DNA of 64,000 nt from Paenibacillus sp. FSL H7-0331 (GCF_001956045.1 NZ_MRTH01000001.1:186001-250000); one strand, 5' to 3'; positions 9,753-18,899 are shown, counted from the stretch's first letter. Notes: generated by a model not told the origin, from the sequence alone. Numbers and translations: made by a program.

Positions 9753-9917
9753 TCATATATGGATCGATTGTTTGATGTATGGTTCCGCATGCACGGTCTG
9801 GTCGGGCGCATCCACAAAACCTAAAATCTGCATAGAGTCAATTCCGAGAATCTGTGCACATTCCTGCATGGTAATAAAGCCCTTGCGGTAAGCCATGATA
9901 ACCTTCCTTTTGTCCAT
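9753..9917 (-). CDS. Small protein of unknown function (54 aa)
   Basis: I do not recognise this protein. It starts MDKRKVIMAYRKGF and reads 54 residues; a very good ribosome site (GGAGGG, 5 nt before the ATG) and an intrinsic terminator 31 bp after the stop support it as a real gene. The segment GFITMQECAQILGID looks like a short helix-turn-helix-like stretch, but the rest is too short to assign a fold. It lies between cheR and aroC, and its leader carries two copies of a 42-bp stem-loop repeat (9932-10009), the 3' hairpin ending 4 nt before the ribosome site. Confidence 0.75.
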   Translation of the reverse strand: MDKRKVIMAYRKGFITMQECAQILGIDSMQILGFVDAPDQTVHAEPYIKQSIHI

Positions 9918-9931
9918 TTGACCCTCCTAAG

Positions 9932-10009
9932 AGTTTTTGCTTTAGCAAAAACTGACTTCGTAAGCATCTGCTGAGTTTTTGCGTTGGCAAAGACTAACTT
10001 CGTAAGCAT
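9932..10009 (-). repeat. Tandem stem-loop repeat, two 42-bp units
   Basis: Two units with an exact 42-bp period: perfect or near-perfect hairpins at 9932-9953 and 9974-9995, each followed on the plus strand by TCGTAAGCAT (9958-9967, 10000-10009). In the minus-strand RNA the hairpin ends 4 nt before the ribosome site of the 54-residue gene. Related units are at 32024-32096 and 35988-36019. Confidence 0.85.
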
Positions 10010-10076
10010 CTACGTATGCACGAGCACTAATTACTCCTTAGTATGGGCAAGACTGGAAAAGTTTATACATGTATGA

Positions 10077-10856
10077 CTACTCTTTCTTTCGATAGAAAAA
10101 AGTTTCAGCCGGCTCCAGCTTATATTGACCCGGTGAAAAAATTTGCTCGGTGCTGCCTACAAACAAAATGCCACCCGGCTTAAGAGAATCCGCAAATTTT
10201 TGATACAACAGGTGCTTTGCTTCTTCAGTGAAATAGATCATCACGTTTCGACAAATAATCAGATCAAATTGGGTATCGAATTTATCCGTCAACAAATTTT
10301 GCTTCTGAAAACGGATACCCTTTTTCAACTCATCGCTCACCAAATAAGTCAAATTTTCTTTTTTATAATATTTATCGAGGTAAGCCTGAGGAACATCCCG
10401 GATTGAACGGTCTGAATACACACCATTCTTGGCTTTGGCCAAAGCTCCGTCATCAATATCCGTAGCGAGCAGATGGGTATCACTCAATGCATTCAACTTG
10501 GCCAAAATCATCGACAACGTATAAGGCTCTTCCCCTGTGGAGCAGGCTGCGCTCCAGCATTTGAGCTTACGGTTTTTACGAAGCATTTCCGGTATAAAAA
10601 CGCGCTCCAGCACTTCCCAGCGGTTCGGGTTGCGCCAGAACTCTGATACATTAATCGTCATACGATCCAAAAACTCGTAGAACAGATCCTTATCCTTGGT
10701 CATCGCTTCAAAAAAAGCAACAAACGTAGTATAACCTTTTTTGGTTCTTAATGTGGTCAACCGCCGCTTCATCTGAGCTTCCTTATACTGAGCCAAATCG
10801 ATCGACGTGTAATCCTTGACTTTTTTTACAAATAACAAAAAATCCTGATCCTCCAT
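10077..10856 (-). CDS. cheR: Chemotaxis protein methyltransferase
   Basis: Methylates glutamate residues of chemoreceptors with S-adenosylmethionine. About 259 residues. N-terminal helical domain (1-75), then the SAM domain: NVSEFWRNP, CWSAACSTGEEPYTL (SAM loop), LATDIDDGALAKAKNG, and DLIICRNVMIYF. C-terminal FVGSTEQ is typical. ATG at 10856 has GGTGGG 9 nt upstream and is preferred over one at 10865 that overlaps the site. Lies between ndk and the small 54-residue gene, as in B. subtilis. Confidence 0.95.
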   Translation of the reverse strand: MEDQDFLLFVKKVKDYTSIDLAQYKEAQMKRRLTTLRTKKGYTTFVAFFEAMTKDKDLFYEFLDRMTINVSEFWRNPNRWEVLERVFIPEMLRKNRKLKCWSAACSTGEEPYTLSMILAKLNALSDTHLLATDIDDGALAKAKNGVYSDRSIRDVPQAYLDKYYKKENLTYLVSDELKKGIRFQKQNLLTDKFDTQFDLIICRNVMIYFTEEAKHLLYQKFADSLKPGGILFVGSTEQIFSPGQYKLEPAETFFYRKKE

Positions 10857-10871
10857 TGCCAACATCCCACC

Positions 10872-11315
10872 CTAAATCCACGTTTGTATAGACTTGGTGT
10901 ATCTCACTAATTCTTGTTCGGTAAAAAAATTATTGATTTCCCGCTCAGCACTCTCAGGAGAATCAGAGCCATGTATTAAATTAAAATTGGTATGTATCGC
11001 ATAATCCCCACGGATGGTCCCGGGTGCAGCATCTACAGCGCTTGTTTTACCAATCATGGTTCTGGATAATGCGATAATTTGATCGCCTTCCCAGACCATA
11101 GCAAACACCGGACCTGAGGTAATGAAAGAAACGAGCCTCTCAAAAAAATCTTTACCTGTATGCTCCACATAGTGAAGTTCTGCTTGCTCCTTCGACATTT
11201 GAATCAGCTTGGCCCCAATCAACTGGAAGCCTTTCTGTTCAAAGCGTTTTACAATCTCACCAATCACACCACGCTGCACGCCATCCGGCTTTACCATCAA
11301 AAAGCTGCGTTCCAT
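10872..11315 (-). CDS. ndk: Nucleoside diphosphate kinase
   Basis: Transfers gamma-phosphate between nucleoside tri- and diphosphates through a phosphohistidine. 147 residues. [10 protein letters not shown], the [20 protein letters not shown] block and the catalytic His in [13 protein letters not shown] (about residue 115) are intact. AAGGAGG precedes the ATG. Position after hepT and before cheR is the conserved Bacillus order. Confidence 0.97.
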   Translation of the reverse strand: MERSFLMVKPDGVQRGVIGEIVKRFEQKGFQLIGAKLIQMSKEQAELHYVEHTGKDFFERLVSFITSGPVFAMVWEGDQIIALSRTMIGKTSAVDAAPGTIRGDYAIHTNFNLIHGSDSPESAEREINNFFTEQELVRYTKSIQTWI

Positions 11316-11393
11316 ATTCCCATCCTCCTTTTAAATCCCAATATAACATAGTTATTGTATTATGATAACCATTCCATGGGAAAAGCTAACATT

Positions 11394-12368
11394 TTAATAC
11401 GAACGATTCCCGATAAAATGTGCTACACCGACAAAATCCTTCTTAGCTTGAATGTCCGGCAAGCCCTGAAGAGCTGCTATCGCTTTATCAATATAACTTG
11501 AAGCCAACTGCTCTGACCGACGAATACCCTCACTGCTGCGGATCAGCTTGATAAACGTACTAATATCGGTTTGACCGTCAGCTTCCTTGATCTGCTGCAT
11601 TTGTTCTAATAATACATCCCTGAGCTCAGGCTGCTGCAAAGCAAAGATGATCGGTACCGTAATATTCCCCTGACGAATATCGCTGCCAGGCGGTTTACCA
11701 ATCTCCTTCTCAGAACCGCACAAATCCAGTAAATCATCACGAATCTGAAAAGCCATCCCAACATTATAACCAAATCGATACAACCGCATGGACAAATCAT
11801 CCTCAGCACCAGCGGTAATCGCACCTAACTGGCAGCTTATCGCAATCAGCAGGGCTGTTTTACGCTTTATTCGCAGCAAATAGTCCCGTAACGTTTGCTC
11901 GGTGTTGAAAAAGAATCGAATTTGCTCCATTTCACCGATACTCATTTCGACGATCGCCTTCGACATAATCTGATGAATGGTTGCATTCGGCAGCTTGGTG
12001 ACGACCGTTAGGGCCTTGGCAAATATGTAATCTCCGGTATGCATAGCAATCCGATTATCCCATTTGGATCTGACGGTCTTTTGACCTCTGCGTGTCGAAG
12101 CATCGTCAATCACATCATCATGAACCAATGAGGCCATATGAATCAATTCCAAAGGAACCGCGATATGCTTGATCTGTTCCAGATCGTAATGGCCAAACTT
12201 GGCCCCAAGCAGAACGAAAACAGGCCGGATTCTTTTGCCGCCCGCCTTTAATAAATGAAGCGAAGCCTCACGAAGCAGTGCATGCTCACTGTCGATACTG
12301 CGCTCCAGCTCTTTTTCGATATAAGTAATATCCTTTTTCATTTTGGCGTACAATTCGATCAGTTTCAT
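11394..12368 (-). CDS. hepT: Heptaprenyl diphosphate synthase component II
   Basis: Catalytic subunit of the two-component enzyme that makes the heptaprenyl chain of menaquinone-7; needs HepS, encoded at 14614. 324 residues with the first aspartate-rich motif in VHDDVIDDASTRRG (about 86-99) and the second in RDDLLDLCGS; KAGGKRIRP binds IPP. Start ATG overlaps the ubiX stop by 4 bp with AGGTGACGG upstream, so the genes are coupled. Confidence 0.95.
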   Translation of the reverse strand: MKLIELYAKMKKDITYIEKELERSIDSEHALLREASLHLLKAGGKRIRPVFVLLGAKFGHYDLEQIKHIAVPLELIHMASLVHDDVIDDASTRRGQKTVRSKWDNRIAMHTGDYIFAKALTVVTKLPNATIHQIMSKAIVEMSIGEMEQIRFFFNTEQTLRDYLLRIKRKTALLIAISCQLGAITAGAEDDLSMRLYRFGYNVGMAFQIRDDLLDLCGSEKEIGKPPGSDIRQGNITVPIIFALQQPELRDVLLEQMQQIKEADGQTDISTFIKLIRSSEGIRRSEQLASSYIDKAIAALQGLPDIQAKKDFVGVAHFIGNRSY

Positions 12369-12988
12369 TCCGTCACCTGCGTCACAGATTTATCTCCCTG
12401 TGAACCCCATCTTTTGAACAGTTCATGCTCCACCTGCATCGCATCCAATACTTTACCTACGACAAAATCAATCATGTCAGCTATCGTCTGAGGTCCTTGA
12501 TAAAATGCCGGCATAGCCGGAATCATTCGGACGCCCATTCGGGACAGCTTAAGCATATTTTCAAGATGTATCGCATGCAATGGAGTTTCGCGAGGAACGA
12601 TGATTAGCGGCCTGCCTTCCTTCAGCATCACATCAGCCGTCCGCTCCAGCAAATTATCCGAGGTACCGTTTGCAATACTTGACAAAGTTCCCATTGAACA
12701 AGGAACAACTACCATCCCAGCCGTCCGAAATGAGCCGCTTGCCGTACTTGCCCCGATATCTTGAATCGGATGATAATGAAAGCTTCCTGGATGGGAACCA
12801 AAATGTTGTTGAAGCGTTGCCTTTCTGTTGCTAGAGTCCCACCCGAGCTCTTCCTTTAATACCCGCCAGCCAGCATCTGTAACCAGCACATGCAGTTCCA
12901 TTCCTATAGAGAGCAAATAGGTGCACAAACGTGCACCATAAGCTGCTCCACTAGCTCCGGTTATACCAATTACCCAAGGTCGACTCAT
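12365..12988 (-). CDS. ubiX: UbiX-family flavin prenyltransferase
   Basis: UbiX enzymes prenylate FMN to make the cofactor of UbiD-type decarboxylases. 207 residues. The Rossmann start GITGASGAAYGARL binds FMN, VPCSMGTLSSIANG and the C-terminal RETPLHAIHLENM match the family. It overlaps hepT and ubiA by 4 bp each. No UbiD/MqnL decarboxylase lies in the window, so the partner must be elsewhere. In this setting it probably serves menaquinone synthesis rather than phenolic acid decarboxylation (inference from neighbours). Confidence 0.93.
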   Translation of the reverse strand: MSRPWVIGITGASGAAYGARLCTYLLSIGMELHVLVTDAGWRVLKEELGWDSSNRKATLQQHFGSHPGSFHYHPIQDIGASTASGSFRTAGMVVVPCSMGTLSSIANGTSDNLLERTADVMLKEGRPLIIVPRETPLHAIHLENMLKLSRMGVRMIPAMPAFYQGPQTIADMIDFVVGKVLDAMQVEHELFKRWGSQGDKSVTQVTE

Positions 12989-13860
12989 TTATGGAGCACC
13001 ACCAAGTCTGCCAGGGAAAAGATGAATACGACTGAGCTTAATGTACTGTTTAAGGTAAAGAAAGCCATGTTCACGCGGCTTAAATTCGTAGGCGTAACTA
13101 TCTTATGTTGATAAAACAATAACAGGTTCGCGATAAGAATACCGATCAAATAGAGCCAGCTCAAATCTGTTAAATAAAATAAGACAATGAATCCGATAGC
13201 TGTAACCAGATGGAACCAACGGGCAATTCTTAGAGCCTTCGCAACGCCAAATCGTTGTGGTATCGAATGCAGTCCTTCTTTCTTGTCAAACTCTGTATCC
13301 TGACATGCATAGATTACATCAAACCCTGCTGTCCAGAAGGAAACCGACACATAAAAAATGATAGCCGGCAGTGAGATATCGTTCGTCACCGCGACCCAGC
13401 CTCCAAGCGGAGCTAATCCAAGCGTTAAGCCAAGGATTAAGTGACAAGCCCAGGTAAAGCGTTTTGTATACGAATATAACACAAGAAAAAAGACCGCAAT
13501 AGGCAGCAGCTTCATGGAAAGCGGGCTTAAATTAGAGGCTGCCCAAAATAACAGTGTGAATGAAATCACAATAAAAATGATAGCTTCTTTCGAGGAAATC
13601 AATCCGGCAGGAATCGCTCTGGCAGCCGTCCTCGGGTTCTTCGCATCAAATACCTTGTCGATAACCCGGTTCAAACCCATGGCCGCGCTGCGAGCACCTA
13701 TCATCGCCAGAATGACCCAGCCAATTGCAGCCCAACCCGGCAAATGGTTAGTCATGACAATAGAGCCCAATATGGCTCCCATAAATGCGAATGGCAGTGC
13801 AAAAAGCGTGTGTTCAATTTTGATCATTTCCAAAAAAATCTTCGTCTTTTTCAACAGCAT
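12985..13860 (-). CDS. ubiA: UbiA-family prenyltransferase (menaquinone pathway)
   Basis: Membrane prenyltransferase of about 291 residues with eight or nine hydrophobic segments. Aspartate motifs are NRVIDKVFDAKN (about 66-77) and DTEFDKKEGLHS (about 190). It is the 4-hydroxybenzoate-prenyltransferase type; in bacteria with the futalosine route the same family (MqnP) prenylates a naphthoate intermediate. The operon hepT-ubiX-ubiA-menG-hepS argues for menaquinone. It overlaps ubiX by 4 bp. The exact substrate cannot be told from sequence alone. Confidence 0.92.
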   Translation of the reverse strand: MLLKKTKIFLEMIKIEHTLFALPFAFMGAILGSIVMTNHLPGWAAIGWVILAMIGARSAAMGLNRVIDKVFDAKNPRTAARAIPAGLISSKEAIIFIVISFTLLFWAASNLSPLSMKLLPIAVFFLVLYSYTKRFTWACHLILGLTLGLAPLGGWVAVTNDISLPAIIFYVSVSFWTAGFDVIYACQDTEFDKKEGLHSIPQRFGVAKALRIARWFHLVTAIGFIVLFYLTDLSWLYLIGILIANLLLFYQHKIVTPTNLSRVNMAFFTLNSTLSSVVFIFSLADLVVLHK

Positions 13861-13882
13861 CTAAATCCACCACTCCCGTTTC

Positions 13883-14602
13883 TCATTCCGCCGCCTGCCT
13901 CTTGATGCCGATATGAAGTGCTGCGATGCCTCCGGTTAGCGGATACGCCTGGACTTGAGTCAACCCTGTTGTTTTGAAAATTTCGGCAAGCTGCTTATGA
14001 TCAGGGAAGTTTATCAAGGATTCCGGCAGCCACTTATACTGCTCATAGCTTTTGGCAATTAATTTACCCAGTAAAGGTAATATAGTTTGGAAATAAAAAT
14101 AGTATATCCCTTTGAATGGCTGCCATGTAGGCTTGGATAATTCTAAGGAAACGACCCATCCGCCAGGCTTAACCACGCGCTGCATTTCCTCAATCACCTT
14201 CACAAGATCAGGCACATTACGCAGAGCGAATCCGATTGTCGCGTAGTCAAAGGTATTATCCTCGTATGGCAGCTTCATGGCGTTGCCTTGTACCAGCTTA
14301 ATCTGCTTGTCCAATCCGCCTTCGCGAATTTTGACCGCGCCATAATCGAGCATATTCTGGCTAAAATCAAGACCGACCATATCCCCGGTCCCGCTTGCTT
14401 TAGCCATGCTGATCGTCCAGTCACAGGTCCCACAGCACAGATCAATAGCCGTACTGCCCGGCTGCATATTCATCTTCTTCATTGTAAAATTCCGCCATGC
14501 CTTGTGTCTGCGGAAGCTGAGAATGTCATTCATGAGATCATATTTGGGAGCTATACTTTCAAAGACGGAATGAACAAATTCTTCTTTAGATTTGGACTGC
14601 AC
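13883..14602 (-). CDS. menG: Demethylmenaquinone methyltransferase
   Basis: C-methylates demethylmenaquinone with SAM (UbiE/MenG family). 239 residues. YDLMNDILSFRRHKAWR, the SAM-binding AIDLCCGTCDW and VGLDFSQNML, then FDYATIGFALRNVPD and a C-terminal LTGGIAALHIG are clear family features. GTG start at 14602 with AGGTG 7 nt upstream. Lies between hepS and ubiA in one operon. Confidence 0.95.
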   Translation of the reverse strand: MQSKSKEEFVHSVFESIAPKYDLMNDILSFRRHKAWRNFTMKKMNMQPGSTAIDLCCGTCDWTISMAKASGTGDMVGLDFSQNMLDYGAVKIREGGLDKQIKLVQGNAMKLPYEDNTFDYATIGFALRNVPDLVKVIEEMQRVVKPGGWVVSLELSKPTWQPFKGIYYFYFQTILPLLGKLIAKSYEQYKWLPESLINFPDHKQLAEIFKTTGLTQVQAYPLTGGIAALHIGIKRQAAE

Positions 14603-14613
14603 TTCGATTCACC

Positions 14614-15474
14614 TCAAATTTCTTCCAATACTTTTGGAGTCGACAGGTAGCGATCAAACGGCTCTCCTATCAACTTGAGCTCTTCACTCAACTCTTTGCT
14701 TTCGAGCGTTCGCAGCTTGTCCTGTAGCTGACGTGTCGTTGTTTCTAGCAGTTGATATAATTGTGATGATATCTTGTACTTCATCCATATGGAACGGATT
14801 TTACCTGGATCAGGTTCCTCAAGCTGCATGATCCTGCGCTCTTCTTTGGAAATCTGCTGCAGCATATACCCAAAGCTCCAGCTGTCCGGCTGCTGCTGTT
14901 TCTCCGGCTTGCCAATTTCTTGAAGCAGCAGCTCACATAATGTGAATAAACGCAATATTTCTGGCCAAACCTTATAGAGCGACCCTTCCATGAACTGAGA
15001 AAAGGCTTTATAAATCCGCGATCTGATTTCTACTGATTGAGCTACATACTCTTCCGAGGTTAGGTTCACGCTTTTTAATGTTTGATAAAAAACGATTTTC
15101 AAGCGGTTTGCTTCACAAATAGCATCAGAAAGTGTTCCTATCATAGCAATGTGTCCAGCCTCTGCAAGCAGAAAGTAGAACCGGGCACTGAAATAATCAC
15201 CTGCCAGCACCTTGATTTGTCTTGATCTGGCTGACTTCATATCCTTGGCCTGATTCGTAATGCTGACCGTATCATGAGTGTCGAGTCCCAACTGGACCAG
15301 ACTCGTTACCAGACTGAACAACTCGCTGTAATCGTGCAATTCGCTATGTCTATTGAGAAATGCATATAAAATCCGTGTTCGAAATTCGGGGAAATCCGGG
15401 AGTTCCGTGTATTTCTGTATCATGTCATAATCTATATATTTTTGGGCCATCTCTGGTATCCGATAACAATTCAT
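14614..15474 (-). CDS. hepS: Heptaprenyl diphosphate synthase component I
   Basis: Non-catalytic partner of HepT that sets chain length. About 286 residues, mostly helical, with the N-terminal YRIPEMAQKYIDYDMI, a conserved LVQLGLDTHDTV and VLAGDYFSARFYFLLAEAG segment that is the family signature. The second of two adjacent ATG codons is chosen because GGAGG is 6 nt away. First gene of the quinone operon; an extended -10 promoter lies at 15525-15555. Confidence 0.92.
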   Translation of the reverse strand: MNCYRIPEMAQKYIDYDMIQKYTELPDFPEFRTRILYAFLNRHSELHDYSELFSLVTSLVQLGLDTHDTVSITNQAKDMKSARSRQIKVLAGDYFSARFYFLLAEAGHIAMIGTLSDAICEANRLKIVFYQTLKSVNLTSEEYVAQSVEIRSRIYKAFSQFMEGSLYKVWPEILRLFTLCELLLQEIGKPEKQQQPDSWSFGYMLQQISKEERRIMQLEEPDPGKIRSIWMKYKISSQLYQLLETTTRQLQDKLRTLESKELSEELKLIGEPFDRYLSTPKVLEEI

Positions 15475-15524
15475 CATTAGCCTCCGAACCGGTACAAGAA
15501 CATCTCTTGATCATAATCCAAACT

Positions 15525-15555
15525 ATTATAGCACAATCAAAGTGTTGACGCACAA
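15525..15555 (-). promoter_or_regulatory. Extended -10 promoter for hepS operon
   Basis: TGC directly before TATAAT (15530-15525) on the minus strand gives an extended -10; the -35 region is poor. It lies about 50 bp upstream of hepS. Confidence 0.5.
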
Positions 15556-15557
15556 TA

Positions 15558-16091
15558 TCAATTTGAACTTTTTGCTTCAAATTTCTCTCGCCAGTTAGGC
15601 GTAAAGGTCATACGATAATGGGACTGCAAATATTGCTCCATTTCCTCCGCTGTCTTCGTCTCCAGCCTGTAATCCGTTCTAACCATTTTCTCTCGTCGTG
15701 CATCTGCCGCTATAAGTAATGAAGTACTGCCACCAACCTGCTTGGAACCATCCAAAACTCGAACCAGAACCTGATTAATGTTGGAAGAATGGCTGAACAA
15801 TAATTGCGGGATTCCGCTTACATCCTTGAGAACCTCTAGCCTGTCTGATGACGGAGAAGCCAATAGGTCAACCGATACGATAGCATGACTGACCTCAACC
15901 TTGCGTATGCGCATGTGAAGCTGTAGTTTGCTCATAACATCCACAACGTTTAATTCTGTTAAAGGTTCTGCTCTTACCAAGCTGAAAACAGGTGAATCCC
16001 AATCGTTTTCCAACTGCGGTAATAATGAAATTGACAGCACGACACAGACGGTTAAAATCGAAGTGGCAAGCAGTCGAATCAACCATTTCAT
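15558..16091 (-). CDS. Membrane-anchored protein of unknown function
   Basis: I do not recognise a named family. The protein starts MKWLIRLLATSILTVC from ATG at 16091 with GGGGG upstream; the longer frame to 16187 would run into the mtrB terminator. About 177 residues: one N-terminal membrane segment (4-24) and an extracytoplasmic part of mixed strands and helices with repeated hydrophobic-polar alternation. It lies between mtrB and hepS, where B. subtilis has nothing comparable, and has its own upstream terminator, so it may be transcribed separately. Function unknown. Confidence 0.75.
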   Translation of the reverse strand: MKWLIRLLATSILTVCVVLSISLLPQLENDWDSPVFSLVRAEPLTELNVVDVMSKLQLHMRIRKVEVSHAIVSVDLLASPSSDRLEVLKDVSGIPQLLFSHSSNINQVLVRVLDGSKQVGGSTSLLIAADARREKMVRTDYRLETKTAEEMEQYLQSHYRMTFTPNWREKFEAKSSN

Positions 16092-16155
16092 TGTACAACC
16101 CCCAATCTTCATTCGGGCGCGCAGAGCGACTATCCTGCTCTTATCATTGTACAAC

Positions 16156-16178
16156 AAAAAAAAGCAGGCTATGCCTGC
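16156..16178 (-). terminator. Intrinsic terminator after mtrB
   Basis: GCAGGC, loop ATA, GCCTGC and eight U residues on the minus strand (U run 16163-16156), 16 bp after the mtrB stop. Confidence 0.88.
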
Positions 16179-16193
16179 AGGATCCAAGAAAAA

Positions 16194-16421
16194 TTATTCC
16201 TCCGTATCCATAACACCGTGCTTCGTCATCACTACGGCTTTGCCTCTGATCTTCACAGCCGAGGTATGAGCGGTAAACTGGGCGATCATGATCTCGCCTT
16301 TATCCAGCTTTTCGGTATGGTGAAACTTCGTATCCTGTCCACGGGTCAAGCCGATAACCTGTACGCCGTTCTCCTTGGCTTTAACAACAAAATATTCTTC
16401 CTGACTTTGCTTGTCATCCAT
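16194..16421 (-). CDS. mtrB: Tryptophan RNA-binding attenuation protein (TRAP)
   Basis: Forms an 11-subunit ring that, with tryptophan bound, wraps GAG/UAG repeats and terminates trp transcription. 75 residues. The highly conserved core [21 protein letters not shown] and [15 protein letters not shown] is present, with the RNA-contacting residues Lys38, Lys57 and Arg59 and the tryptophan-pocket threonines in the LTRGQDT segment. I take the ATG at 16421 (GGAAGG upstream) and not the longer frame. Its target is visible in this window at 6790-6834. The folate gene mtrA/folE that precedes mtrB in B. subtilis is absent. Confidence 0.97.
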   Translation of the reverse strand: MDDKQSQEEYFVVKAKENGVQVIGLTRGQDTKFHHTEKLDKGEIMIAQFTAHTSAVKIRGKAVVMTKHGVMDTEE

Positions 16422-16524
16422 TTGTAATCTTCCTTCCTGTCCATGCTTACTTACTAGTATGATGCAGAAAATCAGCGATAATGTCAACTCTTTAATGACA
16501 TTGAGACAAGAAAAATGGCCGCCA

Positions 16525-17451
16525 TCAGGCAACCATCGTCGTATCGGGATATTTCTTTTTCTGTTTTTTGTTGTAATAGCCTTTTAACCACTCTGGCAGC
16601 CTGTCCGAGCATATGCGAATTAGTAAATCTGCCAGCTTGACAGTACCGTATGCAAAGGCCATACCCGCAAATACGTCCAGAACCCAGTGAATTTGCAAAT
16701 ACATGGTCGATATAATAATCAATGAACAATAAGTGACCATCATATATTTGAAAATTCGATCCTTCTCACGAAGGGCCAGCAGCAGCATAGCAAATGAAAT
16801 TGATGTATGCATACTCGGAAAACAGTTCATCACATTGGTCAGCAATTCATTCTCGCTTGTAAATACACGTCCAAGCAAATCCCGCTGACCTTTCACAAAC
16901 CAAACCTCACGCAGCATAATCAGGTTGTAGAAGGGCAAAATCAATGGAAATTGCAAAACGTGACCCGACAATGCATAGGACAGCATCTTTTTGATGCTTC
17001 GGGTCCAGAAGCTGCGAACGATACAAAGCCACAGCGATAATACAAAGCCGTAGTTGTATACCCAAACCATTGCCTGATCCAGTGCAGGTGAATTATAAAT
17101 CCGCATCCAGGCTGCATTGTTGAGTGGAATACTGTTCATCGCATCATCCCAGGTCCATGGATGTCGATTGTTTTCAAACATCCAGTTTGCGATGTTCCAC
17201 CATAAGCTGTTACCTGAACCGTAAAAATAATAGAATAAATATAGCAGGGGTAATCCAAACACAAAAAAACGTTTCCAATCAACATCAATCTGGTCCGTTC
17301 GAACACCCAGCAAGCATATCAGGAGCAGCATCCAGCATGCAGTACTCCAGCCTCCACCCTCACCGATTCGCCATATCAGATAGATTGATGCAATAATCCC
17401 ATAATGGGTCCAATCCAGGGAAGCGAGCCATCCCCTTGCTCGGTTGTACAT
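16525..17451 (-). CDS. PAP2-superfamily membrane phosphatase/phosphotransferase
   Basis: 308-residue integral membrane protein with about six hydrophobic segments. The PAP2 catalytic signature is [11 protein letters not shown] (second motif, about residue 215) and [11 protein letters not shown] (third motif, about 258), each with its histidine; the first motif is degenerate (KGQRDLLGR). It resembles the PAP2_3/inositol-phosphorylceramide-synthase-like branch. Substrate probably a lipid phosphate, not determined. GGGG precedes the ATG. It lies on the mtrB side of the accessory block. Confidence 0.85.
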   Translation of the reverse strand: MYNRARGWLASLDWTHYGIIASIYLIWRIGEGGGWSTACWMLLLICLLGVRTDQIDVDWKRFFVFGLPLLYLFYYFYGSGNSLWWNIANWMFENNRHPWTWDDAMNSIPLNNAAWMRIYNSPALDQAMVWVYNYGFVLSLWLCIVRSFWTRSIKKMLSYALSGHVLQFPLILPFYNLIMLREVWFVKGQRDLLGRVFTSENELLTNVMNCFPSMHTSISFAMLLLALREKDRIFKYMMVTYCSLIIISTMYLQIHWVLDVFAGMAFAYGTVKLADLLIRICSDRLPEWLKGYYNKKQKKKYPDTTMVA

Positions 17452-17581
17452 AGTCTAGTATTTCCCCTTTGCAACAGTGATATGACACATGAATAGCCGT
17501 CGGCTAAGTATATCAAAAGTTAGCCTATTTTGCTTCATAAAATTTTAACATATCAGGAGGTAGTTCTCAATCCATGCACAG

Positions 17582-17607
17582 AAAAAGACATCGACATGTC
17601 GATGTCC
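17582..17607 (-). terminator. Terminator of the ABC-GH88 operon
   Basis: A perfect 20-base palindrome (17587-17606, GACATCGACA and its complement) followed on the minus strand by UUUUU. It lies about 120 bp after the GH88 gene, the last gene of the transporter operon. The 17452-17725 interval holds nothing else I can support. Confidence 0.75.
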
Positions 17608-17725
17608 TATCATGATGAGAATAACACGATTCAAACGTGCAATCTGTATATAATATGAAGCGGAAAATGGTGGAATGTTTCGGATGTCTCTTCACTTAAT
17701 TACATCACCGCGTTAATTTGTGAAA

Positions 17726-18856
17726 TCAAGGTTCATACCAGTATCCCTTCATTCCTCGATCCAACCTAAGAAGAGCCTCCAAATAGTAGTAATCCCCCCA
17801 TATCATAAAATCATCCGGTGCATTACCGCCTCTTACGCTGTAAGAGCCGTGTTGAAGTAAACCTTCGGAATCCTTCATTCCAATAGTCGCATACTTCGTC
17901 ACAAGCGATGTCATGGACCGCTCCAAGCCTTGCCGCAATTCATCACGATCTGAATCATCTGGAGGCAGCAGCTCCAAAAGCTCCAATAAACCGGCACAGA
18001 CGATGGCTGAGGCAGAGCTGTCACGATAGGGTTCAGGGTGAGTCGGAACATTCATATCCCAGAGCGCGACCTGATCCTCCGGCAAATGCTGTAGGAAGTA
18101 TTTCGCCATCCTTTTGGAGGCTTCCAAAAACTTCGGATTACCCGTGTATCTGTAAGATAGCGCAAACCCATATACGCCCCAAGCCTGCCCTCTTGTCCAT
18201 GTCGATCCGTTGCGATAGCCTTGTGCTGTTGAACCACCGATAGGTTCTCCGCTTTCTTGATCGAAATAAAAGGTATGGTAGCTCGAATCATCTCCTCGAA
18301 CCAGATAACGTCTGCTTTTCTCCGCATGGATCGCTGCTACCACAGCATAGCTCTTATCACCTGTTGTTAGAGAGGCCCAATACAAGAGAGGTAGATTCAT
18401 CAAACAATCGATGATGATCCTTCCCCCCTGCTCCTGATCCCCGAGAGGTCCCCAGGCTTGAATCAGCTGCCCCTTCTCCCTCCAACGGGTCATCAGTTTG
18501 TCAGCCGCCTTCACTGTCAGGTCCTTAGCAGCCTCATCCTTCTCGATGATCCATTGTGCTTTGGACGAGAGGGAATATAGAAAACCAATATCATGATGTT
18601 CAATAGAATCGTTAGTTTCCAGCCTATTTCGGAAGCTCCCCACAGTTTTGACAGCCGCATCACGATAAACCCGATCATTCGTATACTCGTATGCCAGCCA
18701 GAGCATTCCTGACCAGAACCCTGAGGTCCATTCCTGATTAGCATTCAAATAGCCACTGTAGCTGCCTTGTTGACTGACATGGGGATAAGCATCTCCAAAC
18801 TTGGCGATATTGCTTTTAATTGTATTCATCGCATCTTCTATAGCTGTCTTCCACAT
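17726..18856 (-). CDS. Unsaturated glucuronyl hydrolase, GH88
   Basis: Hydrolyses the unsaturated uronic acid left at the non-reducing end of oligosaccharides by polysaccharide lyases, by hydrating the double bond. The catalytic pair known from the Bacillus GL1 enzyme (Asp88 and Asp149) is found here as Asp89 in HHDIGFLYSL and Asp150 in IIIDCLMNLPLLYW; the alpha6/alpha6-barrel aromatic blocks YLNANQEWTSGFWSGM and STWTRGQAWGVYGFAL are present. 376 residues, normal. ATG at 18856 has GGAG 9 nt upstream. No signal peptide, so it acts in the cytoplasm on imported sugar. Last gene of the binding protein-permease operon. Confidence 0.92.
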   Translation of the reverse strand: MWKTAIEDAMNTIKSNIAKFGDAYPHVSQQGSYSGYLNANQEWTSGFWSGMLWLAYEYTNDRVYRDAAVKTVGSFRNRLETNDSIEHHDIGFLYSLSSKAQWIIEKDEAAKDLTVKAADKLMTRWREKGQLIQAWGPLGDQEQGGRIIIDCLMNLPLLYWASLTTGDKSYAVVAAIHAEKSRRYLVRGDDSSYHTFYFDQESGEPIGGSTAQGYRNGSTWTRGQAWGVYGFALSYRYTGNPKFLEASKRMAKYFLQHLPEDQVALWDMNVPTHPEPYRDSSASAIVCAGLLELLELLPPDDSDRDELRQGLERSMTSLVTKYATIGMKDSEGLLQHGSYSVRGGNAPDDFMIWGDYYYLEALLRLDRGMKGYWYEP

Positions 18857-18899
18857 GACTGTGCACTCCTTCATTTCGACCGTATAGTTTTACGCGGGG

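Noticed and set aside
9821..10009. 62-codon frame with repeated MLTK...VFA segments
   Set aside because: It is the translation of the tandem stem-loop repeat; no ribosome site and it overlaps the better-supported 54-residue gene in another frame. Kept as a repeat instead.
16422..16532. Upstream extension of mtrB
   Set aside because: The TRAP core and the ribosome site place the start at 16421; the added residues are unlike TRAP.
17574..17615. 13-codon frame beginning MHRKRH after an AGGAGG
   Set aside because: It runs through the terminator palindrome and is too short; the AGGAGG is 13 nt away. Chance is more likely.
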